In this document: piece after piece, positions 52,814 through 62,092 of the stretch
Layout of the letters: every line of letters begins with the position of its first letter
Numbering within the stretch: the first letter of the stretch is position 1
Assembly (NCBI GenBank): GCA_030704225.1
Contig: CP131915.1
Location: 1,178,001 to 1,242,000, forward strand
From: Kosakonia sp. H02
GTDB lineage: Bacteria; Pseudomonadota; Gammaproteobacteria; Enterobacterales; Enterobacteriaceae
Reading direction: 5' to 3'
DNA length: 64,000 bases
Translations under genes and position numbers: made by a program
Notes under the pieces: model-generated
The model's database searches: none
The model's input: the letters and a program-made list of their open reading frames with translations, nothing else
What the model was told of the DNA's origin: nothing

Positions 52814-55417
52814 TCACGTCATCGGTTGCTGCAACGCCACATTCCGTGCCGGGCGGCGCGGAATAAATGACACTACCCAGGACACCAGCGCGGTGAGCGA
52901 GCGGAAGATCATTTTGACGGACGAGGGAGCAAATTCCGCGAGATGGCGGTAGCCGCGGAAACCCAGTTTTAAAATATCCAGCAGGCTTTCCAGAGGCTTA
53001 TCTTCCGGGAAGCTGTCCTGCCACAGCGCCCAGGTATCGGCGCGGGCAAAGGTGCACTGCACAAAATCGATATGCTGTTTGGTGGTCAGCGGCATCAGTT
53101 GTAAGCCCACTTCGTTGCCGTTCACGCGCGCCACCGTGGTCGGGAAGGCATACTCCTGCTGGCCGCGTTTGAGCAGCAAATTGACTTTCTGCCCTTCCAG
53201 CACCTGCGCCTGGCCGTTGATCTTGATACCCAGCCCGCCGTCCGAGAAGTCTTGCACGGTGCAGGAGAAAAGGTGTCCATCTTCGCGGGCAATCGCCGCA
53301 GGCATGGTCATCTCCACGCGGTGTGAGCGGCGCACCTGCTTGCTCTCAACCGATACCGCCACCGCGCCACCGAGGATCACCATGTTGTAGAACACCCACG
53401 CGATACTGACAAAGACGGTGAGAATTTCGTTTTCCGGGCCGTAGAAGTAGCGCCAGATACCCACCAGCACGCCGAGCAGGTTTAGCAACACCAGGTAGAT
53501 ATAGGGTTTGGAGATAACCCAGTCCACATACTCCTCTTCCACCAGCCCGCCTTTGGCGGTGACGTTGAAGGTGCCTTTATGGGGGTTGAACAGCGCCACC
53601 AGCGTCGGCGGCGCGATATACCAGGCCAGCACCGTTTCATAGATTTCACTCCAGAACGAGTGGCGATATTTGCCCTGGATTTTCGAGTTGGTCAGGCTGG
53701 CGTGGATCATATGCGGCAGCACGAACAAGGCAATCATGATAGCCGGGGCGTAAATGATATAGGCGTGCAGCAGCAAGAACGCCAGCGGCGCGGTCAGGAA
53801 GATCAGCCGTGGCACGCCGGACAAGAAGTGGAACATGGCGTTGACGTAACACACACGCTGCGCGAATTTTAGCCCTTTGCCCATCAGCGGGTTATCGAGG
53901 CGGAAAATCTGCACCATGCCGCGCGCCCAGCGAATACGCTGGCCGATATGGGCGGATAAACTCTCTGTCGCCAGCCCTGCGGCCTGCGGAATGCGCATAT
54001 AGGCCGAGGTATGCCCGCGACGGTGCAGGCGCAGTGAGGTGTGCGCATCTTCGGTCACCGTTTCGACCGCGATCCCGCCAATCTCATCCAGCGGCCCGCG
54101 GCGGATCACCGCGCAAGAGCCGCAGAAGAAGGTGGCATCCCACATGTCGTTACCATCCTGCACCAGGCCGTAGAACAGCGTGCCTTCGTTTGGCGTTTTA
54201 CGAAAACGCCCAAGGTTACGTTCAAACGGATCCGGCGAGAAAAAGTGGTGCGGCGTCTGCATCATCGCCAGCTTTTTCTCTTTCAGGAACCAGCCCATGG
54301 TCATTTGCAGGAACGAGCGCGTCGGGACGTGGTCGCAGTCGAAAATCGACACAAAATCGCCCTTCGCATGTTTAAGCGCATTGTTGATATTGCCCGCTTT
54401 CGCATGTTCGTGCGTGGGGCGGGCAATGTATTCAACACCGACGGTTTTGGCAAACTGGCGAAACTCTTCGCGCCCGCCATCATCGAGGATCCAGATTTTG
54501 AGTTTATCTTTTGGCCAGTCGATGCCGAGCGATGCGTAAATGGTGTTTTTCACCACGTTGAGATCTTCGTTATAGGTCGGCACGAAGATATCTACCGACG
54601 GCCACTGCGACATCTCTTTCGGCAGCGGCACCGGCTGGCGGTTGAGCGGCCAGACTACCTGGAAATAGCCGAGCACCAGCACAATCCAGGCGTAAGTTTC
54701 AGCGAACAGCAGCACCAGGCCGCACACCAGGCTGACCGGATCGTCCCAGTTCAGCGTCGAGGTATAACGCCACCAGATATAGCGGCAGGAAACCGTCAGC
54801 GACAGGACAATCAACATCAGGGCTGAGAAGCGCCCCGGAATGCGCCGCACCAGGAGCGCCACGCCCCACAGCAACATCAAAAAGATGAATTGAGACAGCG
54901 GATTAAACGGCTGAGTAATGCACAAGATGGCGAGAATAAATGAAAACACCACCACCACGCCGAGAATGATGCGCCGCAGTTGCGGGTTGATGTGGCCGAG
55001 CTCTTTTTGTTGTTCAAGATGGCGGGTGCGTTGCGTGAAGCGCCCCGGCAGCGTATCGAGCCAGTGATACCAGCGTCCACGTAACGCGCGGGCGCGGGCA
55101 AAACGCTGGCGCCGCGCCGACTTCGGCGGCCCCCACGGTAACATCACCAGTAGCCACAAGGTTTGCAGCAGGTAGCGTGCCGGGTCGAGCGGGCGCGGCC
55201 TGTCCGGGTCAATGTGCGGGAACCACTGGTGCTGTTGCGCGCGCAGTTGCTGCCAACGCGGATGCTCCAGCGGAATAACTACCCAGGCGAGGATCGCCCA
55301 GAAGCAACCAGCGGCGGCGCTAAAAGCCGACGCGCCATGCTGGCGATAACGCTGGTAGCGCTCGCTCAGGCGCGTGTTAACCGGGAAGGGAAGCAACCAG
55401 GCACTCGCGCGGCTCAT
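52814..55417 (-). CDS. bcsA: Cellulose synthase catalytic subunit BcsA
   Basis: An 867-residue inner-membrane GT2 glycosyltransferase that polymerises UDP-glucose and extrudes cellulose. Catalytic motifs appear in order: ILDDGGREEF, FDCDHVPTR, the TED acid in VTEDAHTSLRL and QRIRWARGM (QxxRW); FFCGSCAVIRR lies before them in the active site. The C-terminal PilZ domain has RRSHR (RxxxR) near residue 690 and DFSDGGLGI, the c-di-GMP site that opens the gating loop. The ATG at 55417 overlaps the bcsQ stop as ATGA and follows AAAGGAG; an in-frame upstream start would lie inside bcsQ. Confidence 0.97.
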   Translation of the reverse strand: MSRASAWLLPFPVNTRLSERYQRYRQHGASAFSAAAGCFWAILAWVVIPLEHPRWQQLRAQQHQWFPHIDPDRPRPLDPARYLLQTLWLLVMLPWGPPKSARRQRFARARALRGRWYHWLDTLPGRFTQRTRHLEQQKELGHINPQLRRIILGVVVVFSFILAILCITQPFNPLSQFIFLMLLWGVALLVRRIPGRFSALMLIVLSLTVSCRYIWWRYTSTLNWDDPVSLVCGLVLLFAETYAWIVLVLGYFQVVWPLNRQPVPLPKEMSQWPSVDIFVPTYNEDLNVVKNTIYASLGIDWPKDKLKIWILDDGGREEFRQFAKTVGVEYIARPTHEHAKAGNINNALKHAKGDFVSIFDCDHVPTRSFLQMTMGWFLKEKKLAMMQTPHHFFSPDPFERNLGRFRKTPNEGTLFYGLVQDGNDMWDATFFCGSCAVIRRGPLDEIGGIAVETVTEDAHTSLRLHRRGHTSAYMRIPQAAGLATESLSAHIGQRIRWARGMVQIFRLDNPLMGKGLKFAQRVCYVNAMFHFLSGVPRLIFLTAPLAFLLLHAYIIYAPAIMIALFVLPHMIHASLTNSKIQGKYRHSFWSEIYETVLAWYIAPPTLVALFNPHKGTFNVTAKGGLVEEEYVDWVISKPYIYLVLLNLLGVLVGIWRYFYGPENEILTVFVSIAWVFYNMVILGGAVAVSVESKQVRRSHRVEMTMPAAIAREDGHLFSCTVQDFSDGGLGIKINGQAQVLEGQKVNLLLKRGQQEYAFPTTVARVNGNEVGLQLMPLTTKQHIDFVQCTFARADTWALWQDSFPEDKPLESLLDILKLGFRGYRHLAEFAPSSVKMIFRSLTALVSWVVSFIPRRPARNVALQQPMT

Positions 55418-56160
55418 GCCTCGCTCCTTTCCGGTGCCGTGGCGCAATGCAGCAGGCACCAGTTCGCCAGCGTCAGGATCTCTTCTGCCGCCAGCGCATC
55501 GCTACGGTACTCCCCCAGCGGTTGTTTCGAAGCCAGGCACTCGGCCATCGCTTCATCACGGTGGATAACCATGGGCAGAATGCGCGGCTGGCTTTGCAGC
55601 CAGACTTGCCAGAGATCGTCCTGCAACTGGCTGCCAAGACGCAGGTCGTTAATCAGAATGTGCGCACCTGCGGGTAGCGGCTGCTGATGCAGGCGCACAT
55701 GGCAGTTGGTATCGGGTTTCACCACCGTAAACACGTGGTCGCACTGCTCAATAAACTGGCGCGCCAGCGGCGAAACGCCGTGCGGCAGGTCAATCAATAT
55801 CCATGGATAGTGCTGCTGCGTTTTCAGCGTCTGCAAAACCGGGGTTAATTGATTAAAGGCTTCGTGGAGTAACGCCGTGTTTTCCCATTCGTTCGCCGCC
55901 AGACAACCAAAAGGTAAAACATCAAGTTGAGAGGTATAACGCATACCTGCGTCGCGCCACTGATGACCATCAATCAGCGCGCGCGCCCAGCCCGCTTTAT
56001 GGGTGAAATCGACATTAAATGACAGGCGCAGAAGATTATCAGGGCAGGCGTCAATGACCAGCACTGATTCCCCTAAGAGTTGTAATGACCAGGCCAGAGC
56101 CGCAGTGATCGACGTTGTACCAACGCCACCACGGATCCCCTGTAATCCCAAGACGGTCAT
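55414..56160 (-). CDS. bcsQ: Cellulose biosynthesis ParA-like ATPase BcsQ
   Basis: A 248-residue MinD/ParA-type protein of the SIMIBI class that assembles with BcsR and BcsE on the inner membrane and is needed for cellulose secretion. The Walker A-like motif is RGGVGTTS at about 10-17, with Thr where a typical ParA has Lys, as in E. coli. LVIDACPDNLLRLS and ILIDLPHG are the other nucleotide-site strands. Codon 6, a stop in cellulose-negative E. coli K-12, is TTA (Leu) here, so the gene is intact. It starts 11 bases after bcsR and overlaps bcsA. Confidence 0.95.
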   Translation of the reverse strand: MTVLGLQGIRGGVGTTSITAALAWSLQLLGESVLVIDACPDNLLRLSFNVDFTHKAGWARALIDGHQWRDAGMRYTSQLDVLPFGCLAANEWENTALLHEAFNQLTPVLQTLKTQQHYPWILIDLPHGVSPLARQFIEQCDHVFTVVKPDTNCHVRLHQQPLPAGAHILINDLRLGSQLQDDLWQVWLQSQPRILPMVIHRDEAMAECLASKQPLGEYRSDALAAEEILTLANWCLLHCATAPERSEA

Positions 56161-56171
56161 CCACGGGTCCT

Positions 56172-56360
56172 TTATTGTTGACGAGCTAATTCAGCCAGCA
56201 ACGGCCAGCGCTTAATGGCGGCCGCCAACTGTTCACGCTGGGAAATATCGGCATAGTCTATTTCGGGTAATGAAAATGCCTTACTTAGCGCCAAAAAATC
56301 GTTTTGGAAGGTATAACCCAGCGTCGGATCTGATTGCGTTTTGCTTTCATTGCTATGCAT
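56172..56360 (-). CDS. bcsR: Cellulose biosynthesis protein BcsR
   Basis: A 62-residue cytosolic partner of BcsQ, the same length as E. coli BcsR. The conserved part is FQNDFLALSKAFSLPEIDYADISQREQLAAAIKRWPLLAEL. The ATG at 56360 is preferred over an upstream ATG (56405) because it gives the E. coli length, although its ribosome site is weak. It heads the bcsRQABZC operon, divergent from bcsE with 171 AT-rich bases between. Confidence 0.92.
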   Translation of the reverse strand: MHSNESKTQSDPTLGYTFQNDFLALSKAFSLPEIDYADISQREQLAAAIKRWPLLAELARQQ

Positions 56361-56531
56361 GCTGGCCCGATCCCATTGAATAAATAACCATATTTGATGT
56401 GGCAAGGCATCGCGCCTGAGAAAATGCGTTTACATGCTAAATCTGCTGTTCTTTAATTTCAATGTTAGGTTTATTTCTCGGCTTTCGCTAGTAAACTGAG
56501 ATACAGACATATTAGCTTCCAGAGGGACATC

Positions 56532-58091
56532 GTGAACCCTATATTTTCTATTGGAATCCACTCATTGTGGGACGAATTGCGTCACATGCTTGCGGGCGGG
56601 GTTTGGTGGTTAAATACCGACCGCGAGCAGGACGCATTCAGCCTGTTAAATCAAACACTCGCGGCACAAGATAGCGACGCTAAAGTCGCGGTGGCGGGCA
56701 TGGGTAGCGATCTGCGAAGCGTTATTAAATTAGAGAAAGATCACGGCCCGGAAAAAATCAACCTCTTTGCCATGCCAAATCAGGATAACAGTCTATACTT
56801 TTTCACCCGCGATTTACTCAGCTCTCTTGACCCGCAAAAATATTTACTGATCCTGCTCTCTGCAAATAATGCATGGCAGAATATTCCTGCGCCAAAATTG
56901 CGCAAGTGGTTAGAAAGAACTCATGAGTGGTCTAAATATTATAATTGCGCCGTTCTGGTTATTAACCCCGGCAGCAATAACGATAAACAATCCTCGATTT
57001 TAATGAGCGAATATCGCTCACTATTTGGGCTGGCGAGCCTGCGTTATCAAAATGGTATCCACCTTTATGATGTTGCCTGGTGGTGTAATGAAAAAGGTAT
57101 CAGCGCTCGCCAGCAACTGCTGCTGACTCACCACGAGGGGCAATGGCAGCTCGCGAAGCAAGAAGAGGCCGCCGTTCAGCCGCGCAGCGATGAGAAGCGC
57201 ATCTTAAGTAATATTGCCGTGCTGGAAGGCGCGCCGCCGCTCTCCGAACACTGGACCTTATTTGAGACCAACGAAGCCTTATTTGAAGAAGCGCGCACCT
57301 GCCAGGCGGCGACGCTGATTTTCACCCTCGCGCAAAATAACCAGATAGAGACGATAGCCCGACAGATCCACACCCTGCGCCGCCAGCGCGGCAGCGGTCT
57401 GAAAATCATCGTCCGCGAAAGTATCGCCAGCCTGCGCGCCACCGATGAACGCCTGTTACTGGGTTGCGGTGCGAATATGGTGATCCCGTGGAACGCCCCG
57501 CTTTCACGCTGTTTAACGCTGATTGAAAGCGTGCAGGGTCAGCAGTTTACTCGCCTGGTGCCGGAAGATATCACCACGTTGCTCTCTATGACGCAGCCGC
57601 TGAAATTGCGCGGTTACCAGCCGTGGGAGGTGTTCTGCGATGCGGTGAGCAATATGGTCAATAACCCGTTACTTCCCCCGGACGGTAAAGGGGTAATGGT
57701 GGCGCTGCGCCCGGTGCCGGGTATTCGCGTTGAACAGGCGTTGACGCTCTGTCGCCCGAACCGCATGGGCGATATTGTCAGCATGAGCGACAACCGCCTG
57801 ATGCTGTTTTTGTCGTTTTGCCGGGTCAACGATCTTGATACCGCGCTGAACCATATTTTCCCTCTGCCGACGGGCGATATTTTTTCCAACCGCATGGTGT
57901 GGTTCGAGGACAATCAAATTGCTGCGGAACTGGTAGAAATGCGCGCGCTGCCGCCAGAGCGCGTGTCGAAGCCGCTGCCTGCGACTACGCAGACCAAAAA
58001 ACTGATCAATGCGGAACATGACGGCACTGTCTGGCGTCGGGTTCCGCAGCCGCATCGGTTATTTAGCGATGTGACGGAGCCGTCATCATGA
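56532..58091 (+). CDS. bcsE: c-di-GMP-binding cellulose regulator BcsE
   Basis: A 519-residue cytosolic protein that joins the BcsRQ complex and raises cellulose output. The C-terminal GIL domain carries the c-di-GMP I-site Arg411-Met-Gly-Asp414, equivalent to RTGD in E. coli. RSDEKRILSNIAVLEGAPPLSEHW and ATDERLLLGCGANMVIPWNAPLSRC match E. coli over long stretches. The start is GTG after AGAGGGA. It overlaps bcsF by 4 bases (ATGA) and heads bcsEFG. Confidence 0.95.
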   Translation: MNPIFSIGIHSLWDELRHMLAGGVWWLNTDREQDAFSLLNQTLAAQDSDAKVAVAGMGSDLRSVIKLEKDHGPEKINLFAMPNQDNSLYFFTRDLLSSLDPQKYLLILLSANNAWQNIPAPKLRKWLERTHEWSKYYNCAVLVINPGSNNDKQSSILMSEYRSLFGLASLRYQNGIHLYDVAWWCNEKGISARQQLLLTHHEGQWQLAKQEEAAVQPRSDEKRILSNIAVLEGAPPLSEHWTLFETNEALFEEARTCQAATLIFTLAQNNQIETIARQIHTLRRQRGSGLKIIVRESIASLRATDERLLLGCGANMVIPWNAPLSRCLTLIESVQGQQFTRLVPEDITTLLSMTQPLKLRGYQPWEVFCDAVSNMVNNPLLPPDGKGVMVALRPVPGIRVEQALTLCRPNRMGDIVSMSDNRLMLFLSFCRVNDLDTALNHIFPLPTGDIFSNRMVWFEDNQIAAELVEMRALPPERVSKPLPATTQTKKLINAEHDGTVWRRVPQPHRLFSDVTEPSS

Positions 58092-58288
58092 TGTCAATCA
58101 GCGATATTATTCAGCTCATCGTGCTTTGCGCGCTGATCTTCTTCCCGCTAGGCTACCTTGCGCGCCACTGGCAGCGCCCGATTCGCACCGCGTTTCGTTT
58201 AACGTTTACCAAACCCCGCTTTGTAAAACCAACCGGTGTTTTACGCAGGGACCCGCTCGTCAAGGCAGACCGCAAACATGACAAATAA
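58088..58288 (+). CDS. bcsF: Cellulose biosynthesis membrane protein BcsF
   Basis: A 66-residue single-pass membrane protein (helix at about 6-24, IIQLIVLCALIFFPLGYLA) with a basic cytoplasmic tail that recruits BcsE and links it to BcsG. It is close to E. coli BcsF (63 residues). The ATG overlaps the bcsE stop, and the end overlaps bcsG by 11 bases, so all three are coupled. Confidence 0.92.
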   Translation: MMSISDIIQLIVLCALIFFPLGYLARHWQRPIRTAFRLTFTKPRFVKPTGVLRRDPLVKADRKHDK

Positions 58289-59957
58289 TACGTTGACCGC
58301 TTCATCGCCTTCGCCGCTGTGGCAATACTGGCGCGGCCTTTCCGGCTGGAATTTCTACTTTCTGGTGAAATTCGGGCTGCTGTGGGCGGGCTACCTTAAC
58401 TTCCATCCGATGATGAACCTGGTGTTTATGGCCTTCCTGCTGATGCCGCTGCCGCGCCTGCGCCTGCATCGCCTTCGCCACTGGATTGCCATCCCGATTG
58501 GCTTTGGCCTGTTCTGGCACGACACCTGGTTGCCGGGGCTGGAAAGCATGCTAAGCCAGGGCAACCAGGTCGCGGGCTTTAGCGCCGATTACCTGCTGGA
58601 CCTGGTGGTGCGCTTTATTAACTGGCAGATGATCGGCGCGGTGTTTGTGCTGTTAGTGGCGTGGCTGTTTTTGGCGCAATGGATCCGCGTCACGGTGTTT
58701 GTGGTGGCGATAATGATCTGGCTGAACGTGCTGACCCTGAGCGGCCCGGCGTTTAATTTGTGGCCCGGCGGCCAGCCAACGACGACGGTAACCACCACCG
58801 GCGGTTCGCAGGCGGCAACGGTTGCGGCGGCGGATAATACGCCAGTGGTGGGTGATATTCCGGCGCAAACGGCACCGCCGACCTCAGAAAACCTCAATGC
58901 ATGGCTCGCCAGTTTCTATGCTGCGGAAGAGAAGCGCCAGAGCACTTTCCCGGCGCAGTTGCCCGCCGATGCCCAGCCGTTCGATCTGCTGTTTATCAAT
59001 ATCTGTTCGCTCTCCTGGTCCGATATTGAAGCCGCCGGTCTGGCGTCGCACCCGCTGTGGGCGCACTTCGATATTGAATTCAAAAACTTCAACTCCGCAA
59101 CGGCTTACAGCGGCCCGGCGGCGATCCGCCTGCTGCGCGCAAGCTGCGGTCAGCCATCGCATAAAAACTTGTATCAACAGGCGAATAACCAGTGCTATCT
59201 GTTTGATAATCTTTCAAAACTCGGCTTTACGCAGCAGTTGATGATGGATCACAACGGCGAGTTCGGCGGTTTCCTGAAAGAAGTGCGTGACAACGGGGGG
59301 ATGCAGGTGCCGCTGATGAACCAGGCAGGTTTGCCAACGGTGCTGCTCTCCTTCGACGGCTCGCCGGTGTATGACGATACCGCCGTGCTTAACCGCTGGA
59401 TGGAGTCCGACAGTTTCAAACAGGGCCAGCGCACCGCGACCTATTACAACCTGCTGCCGCTGCATGATGGCAACCACTATCCGGGCGATCGCAAAACCGC
59501 CGATTACAAACTGCGGGCGCAGAAACTGTTTGATGAGCTGGATGCCTTCTTTACGCAACTGGAGAAATCCGGGCGAAAAGTGATGGTGGTGCTGATCCCG
59601 GAACACGGCGCGGCGTTGCAGGGGGATAAAATGCAGGTTTCTGGTCTGCGCGATATTCCCAGCCCGTCCATTACCAACGTGCCGACGGCGGTTAAGTTCT
59701 TCGGCATGAAAACGCCGCACCAGGGCGCGCCGCTGGTGGTGACGCAGCCGAGCAGTTTCCAGGCGATTTCGGAGATTGTTACCCGCGTGCTGGACGGCAA
59801 AATTTTTACCGAGGATAGCGTGGACTGGCAGAAACTGGTCAGCAACCTGCCGCAAACGGCGCCGGTGTCGGAAAACGCCAACGCGGTGGTTATCCAGTAT
59901 CAGAACAAACCGTATGTGCGACTGAACGGCGGCGACTGGGTGCCGTATCCGCAGTAA
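58278..59957 (+). CDS. bcsG: Cellulose phosphoethanolamine transferase BcsG
   Basis: A 559-residue inner-membrane enzyme, the same length as E. coli BcsG. The N-terminal 150 residues hold about five helices; an Ala/Thr-rich linker (165-200) leads to a periplasmic alkaline-phosphatase-like domain. The nucleophile is Ser278 in ATAYSGPA, with Cys243 nearby (NICSLSW), the GEFGG region and the EHGAAL metal ligands near 450. It moves phosphoethanolamine from phospholipid to cellulose. The ATG at 58278 lies inside the end of bcsF. Confidence 0.95.
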   Translation: MTNNTLTASSPSPLWQYWRGLSGWNFYFLVKFGLLWAGYLNFHPMMNLVFMAFLLMPLPRLRLHRLRHWIAIPIGFGLFWHDTWLPGLESMLSQGNQVAGFSADYLLDLVVRFINWQMIGAVFVLLVAWLFLAQWIRVTVFVVAIMIWLNVLTLSGPAFNLWPGGQPTTTVTTTGGSQAATVAAADNTPVVGDIPAQTAPPTSENLNAWLASFYAAEEKRQSTFPAQLPADAQPFDLLFINICSLSWSDIEAAGLASHPLWAHFDIEFKNFNSATAYSGPAAIRLLRASCGQPSHKNLYQQANNQCYLFDNLSKLGFTQQLMMDHNGEFGGFLKEVRDNGGMQVPLMNQAGLPTVLLSFDGSPVYDDTAVLNRWMESDSFKQGQRTATYYNLLPLHDGNHYPGDRKTADYKLRAQKLFDELDAFFTQLEKSGRKVMVVLIPEHGAALQGDKMQVSGLRDIPSPSITNVPTAVKFFGMKTPHQGAPLVVTQPSSFQAISEIVTRVLDGKIFTEDSVDWQKLVSNLPQTAPVSENANAVVIQYQNKPYVRLNGGDWVPYPQ

Positions 59958-59967
59958 AGCGGCGTTT

Positions 59968-60081
59968 ATGCCGGGTGGCGGCTACGCCTTACCCGGCCTA
60001 CAAGGCCTTCGTAGGCCCGATAAGCAAAGCGCCATCGGGCACAAGGGGATTGTAGGCCTGATAAGCGAAACGCCATCAGGC
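59968..60081. repeat. Three REP units between bcsG and dppF
   Basis: Units lie at 59968-60001 (ATGCCGGGTGGCGGC... ending CCCGGCCTAC), 60011-60040 (GTAGGCCCGATAAGC...) and 60052-60081 (GTAGGCCTGATAAGC...). The first is opposite to the other two, forming a BIME between convergent operons. Confidence 0.88.
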
Positions 60082-60089
60082 ACAAGGGA

Positions 60090-61103
60090 TCATACGTGCG
60101 GGATTTCGCGGTTCTCGTCCTGGTCGACGGCGAAACAGGCAACCAATTGACCGTCGTAATCTTTCAACTGCGGCTGCAACTGGGTGCAGGGGCCGAAGCG
60201 ACGACGACAGCGGGCGTTAAACGCACAACCTGGCGGCGGGCTCAGCGGGCTTGGCAGCTCGCCGGTCAGCTTAATGCGCTCGCGGCGGTCATCCGGGTTC
60301 AGGCGCGGCGTTGCAGAGAGTAACGCCTGGGTGTACGGATGGCGCGGGTTGGAGAAGATCTGATCTTTGGTGCCCTTCTCCACGCAGCGGCCGAGATACA
60401 TCACCATCACTTCATCGGCAATGTGCTCAACCACCGACAGGTCGTGGGAAATAAAGACGTATGACAGCCCCAGATCCTGCTGCAAATCCATCATCAGGTT
60501 CAATACCTGCGCGCGCACGGAGACGTCCAGCGCGGAAACGGGTTCATCGGCAATCACCACATCCGGGTCAAGCATCAGACCACGGGCGATAGCGATACGC
60601 TGACGCTGGCCGCCGGAAAACATATGCGGATAACGGTCGTAATGCTCGGTTTTCAGGCCGACTTTCGCCATCATCGCCAGCGCTTTTTCCCGACGCTCCG
60701 CTTTGCTCAAATCGGTATTGATCTGCAACGGCTCCTCAAGGATCTGCCCGACTTTTTTACGCGGGTTCAGCGAGCCATACGGGTTCTGGAAAACAATCTG
60801 GATCTTCTGGCGACGCAGTTTCTGCGCGTGCGGATCGTGCTTGAGCAGATCCTGGCCCTGGTAGTACAGCTCGCCACCGGTCGGGGTTTCAATCATCGTC
60901 AGCAGACGACCGAGCGTGGATTTACCACAGCCGGATTCGCCCACTACCGCCAGCGTTTTACCGCGCTCCAGCGAGAACGACACACCGTCCAGCGCTTTTA
61001 CCAGGCGTTCCGGGGCAAACAGCCCTTTCTTCACCGGGTAGTGTTTTTTCAGGTCGATTGCCTGCAACAGCGGCTGTTGCAAGGTGGCCTCATGCGTACT
61101 CAT
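60090..61103 (-). CDS. dppF: Dipeptide ABC transporter ATPase DppF
   Basis: A 337-residue ATPase of the dipeptide importer. Walker A GESGCGKS is near residue 55-62, the ABC signature MFSGGQRQR near 160 and Walker B DVVIADE near 180, followed by the oligopeptide-type C-terminal domain with cysteines of an [4Fe-4S] kind (PPGCAFNARCRRRFGPC). The ATG at 61103 matches E. coli; an upstream start would extend further into dppD. It overlaps dppD by 14 bases and is the last gene of the operon. Confidence 0.96.
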   Translation of the reverse strand: MSTHEATLQQPLLQAIDLKKHYPVKKGLFAPERLVKALDGVSFSLERGKTLAVVGESGCGKSTLGRLLTMIETPTGGELYYQGQDLLKHDPHAQKLRRQKIQIVFQNPYGSLNPRKKVGQILEEPLQINTDLSKAERREKALAMMAKVGLKTEHYDRYPHMFSGGQRQRIAIARGLMLDPDVVIADEPVSALDVSVRAQVLNLMMDLQQDLGLSYVFISHDLSVVEHIADEVMVMYLGRCVEKGTKDQIFSNPRHPYTQALLSATPRLNPDDRRERIKLTGELPSPLSPPPGCAFNARCRRRFGPCTQLQPQLKDYDGQLVACFAVDQDENREIPHV

Positions 61104-62082
61104 AGTTCGGCCTCCCGGCGTCGTCGAGTGGGTAGTGACATTTGGACTGACGGCCGCCATCAACGGTGTTCAGTGCCGGTTCTTGCTCGCGGCATTTATC
61201 GGTGGCATACGGACAGCGCGGGTTGAGCAAACAGCCGCTCGGGCGGTCATATTTACCCGGCACCACGCCCGGCAGCGAAGCCAGACGCGCTTTATCCTGG
61301 GCAAATTCCGGCAGCGCGCGCAGCAATGCCTGGGTGTACGGGTGGCGCGGCGCGCGGAAGATATCTTTCGCTTCGCCGGTTTCCACCACCTGGCCTGCAT
61401 ACATCACAATGATTTTGTGCGCCGCTTCCGCCACCAGCGCCAGATCGTGAGTGATCAGGATCAGCGCCATATTTTCTTTTTGCTGCAACTCCAGCAACAG
61501 CTCGATGATCTGTGCCTGGATGGTTACATCCAGCGCGGTGGTGGGTTCATCGGCAATCAGCAGCTTCGGCTGACAGGCAATCGCCATCGCGATCATTACG
61601 CGCTGGCTCATCCCGCCGGAAAGCTGATGCGGATAAACATCCAGGCGCGACGCCGGATCAGGGATGCCCACCTGGTTCAGCAGGTCAATCGCCCGCTGCC
61701 GCCGAGTTTTCTTATTACCGCCCTGATGAACCTTAATGGCTTCCATAATCTGGAAACCGACCGTGTAGCACGGGTTCAGGCTGGTCATCGGATCCTGGAA
61801 GATCATCGCCACTTCGGAACCCACCAGACTGCGGCGCTCTTTTTCCGAAATACGTTTCAGATCCTGACCATTGAACTCCAGCTTATCGGCCATCACGCGA
61901 CCGGGGAAATCAATCAGCCCCATGATCGCCAGCGAACTGACTGATTTACCGGAGCCGGATTCACCGACGATGCCGATCACTTCGCCCTGATTTACGCTGT
62001 AGCTTACGCGGTCTACGGCGCGGAATTCGGCACCAACTTCGCCGAAGTGCACCGATAATTTATCTACATTTAATAACGCCAT
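61090..62082 (-). CDS. dppD: Dipeptide ABC transporter ATPase DppD
   Basis: A 330-residue ATPase pairing with DppF. Walker A is GESGSGKS (about 40-47), the signature LSGGMSQR near 158 and Walker B LLIADEPT near 178. The C-terminal domain carries SGCLLNPRCPYATDKC, the cysteine cluster seen in Opp/Dpp ATPases. AAGAGG precedes the start. It lies 10 bases after dppC. Confidence 0.96.
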   Translation of the reverse strand: MALLNVDKLSVHFGEVGAEFRAVDRVSYSVNQGEVIGIVGESGSGKSVSSLAIMGLIDFPGRVMADKLEFNGQDLKRISEKERRSLVGSEVAMIFQDPMTSLNPCYTVGFQIMEAIKVHQGGNKKTRRQRAIDLLNQVGIPDPASRLDVYPHQLSGGMSQRVMIAMAIACQPKLLIADEPTTALDVTIQAQIIELLLELQQKENMALILITHDLALVAEAAHKIIVMYAGQVVETGEAKDIFRAPRHPYTQALLRALPEFAQDKARLASLPGVVPGKYDRPSGCLLNPRCPYATDKCREQEPALNTVDGGRQSKCHYPLDDAGRPNYEYA

Positions 62083-62092
62083 CTCGAACCTC

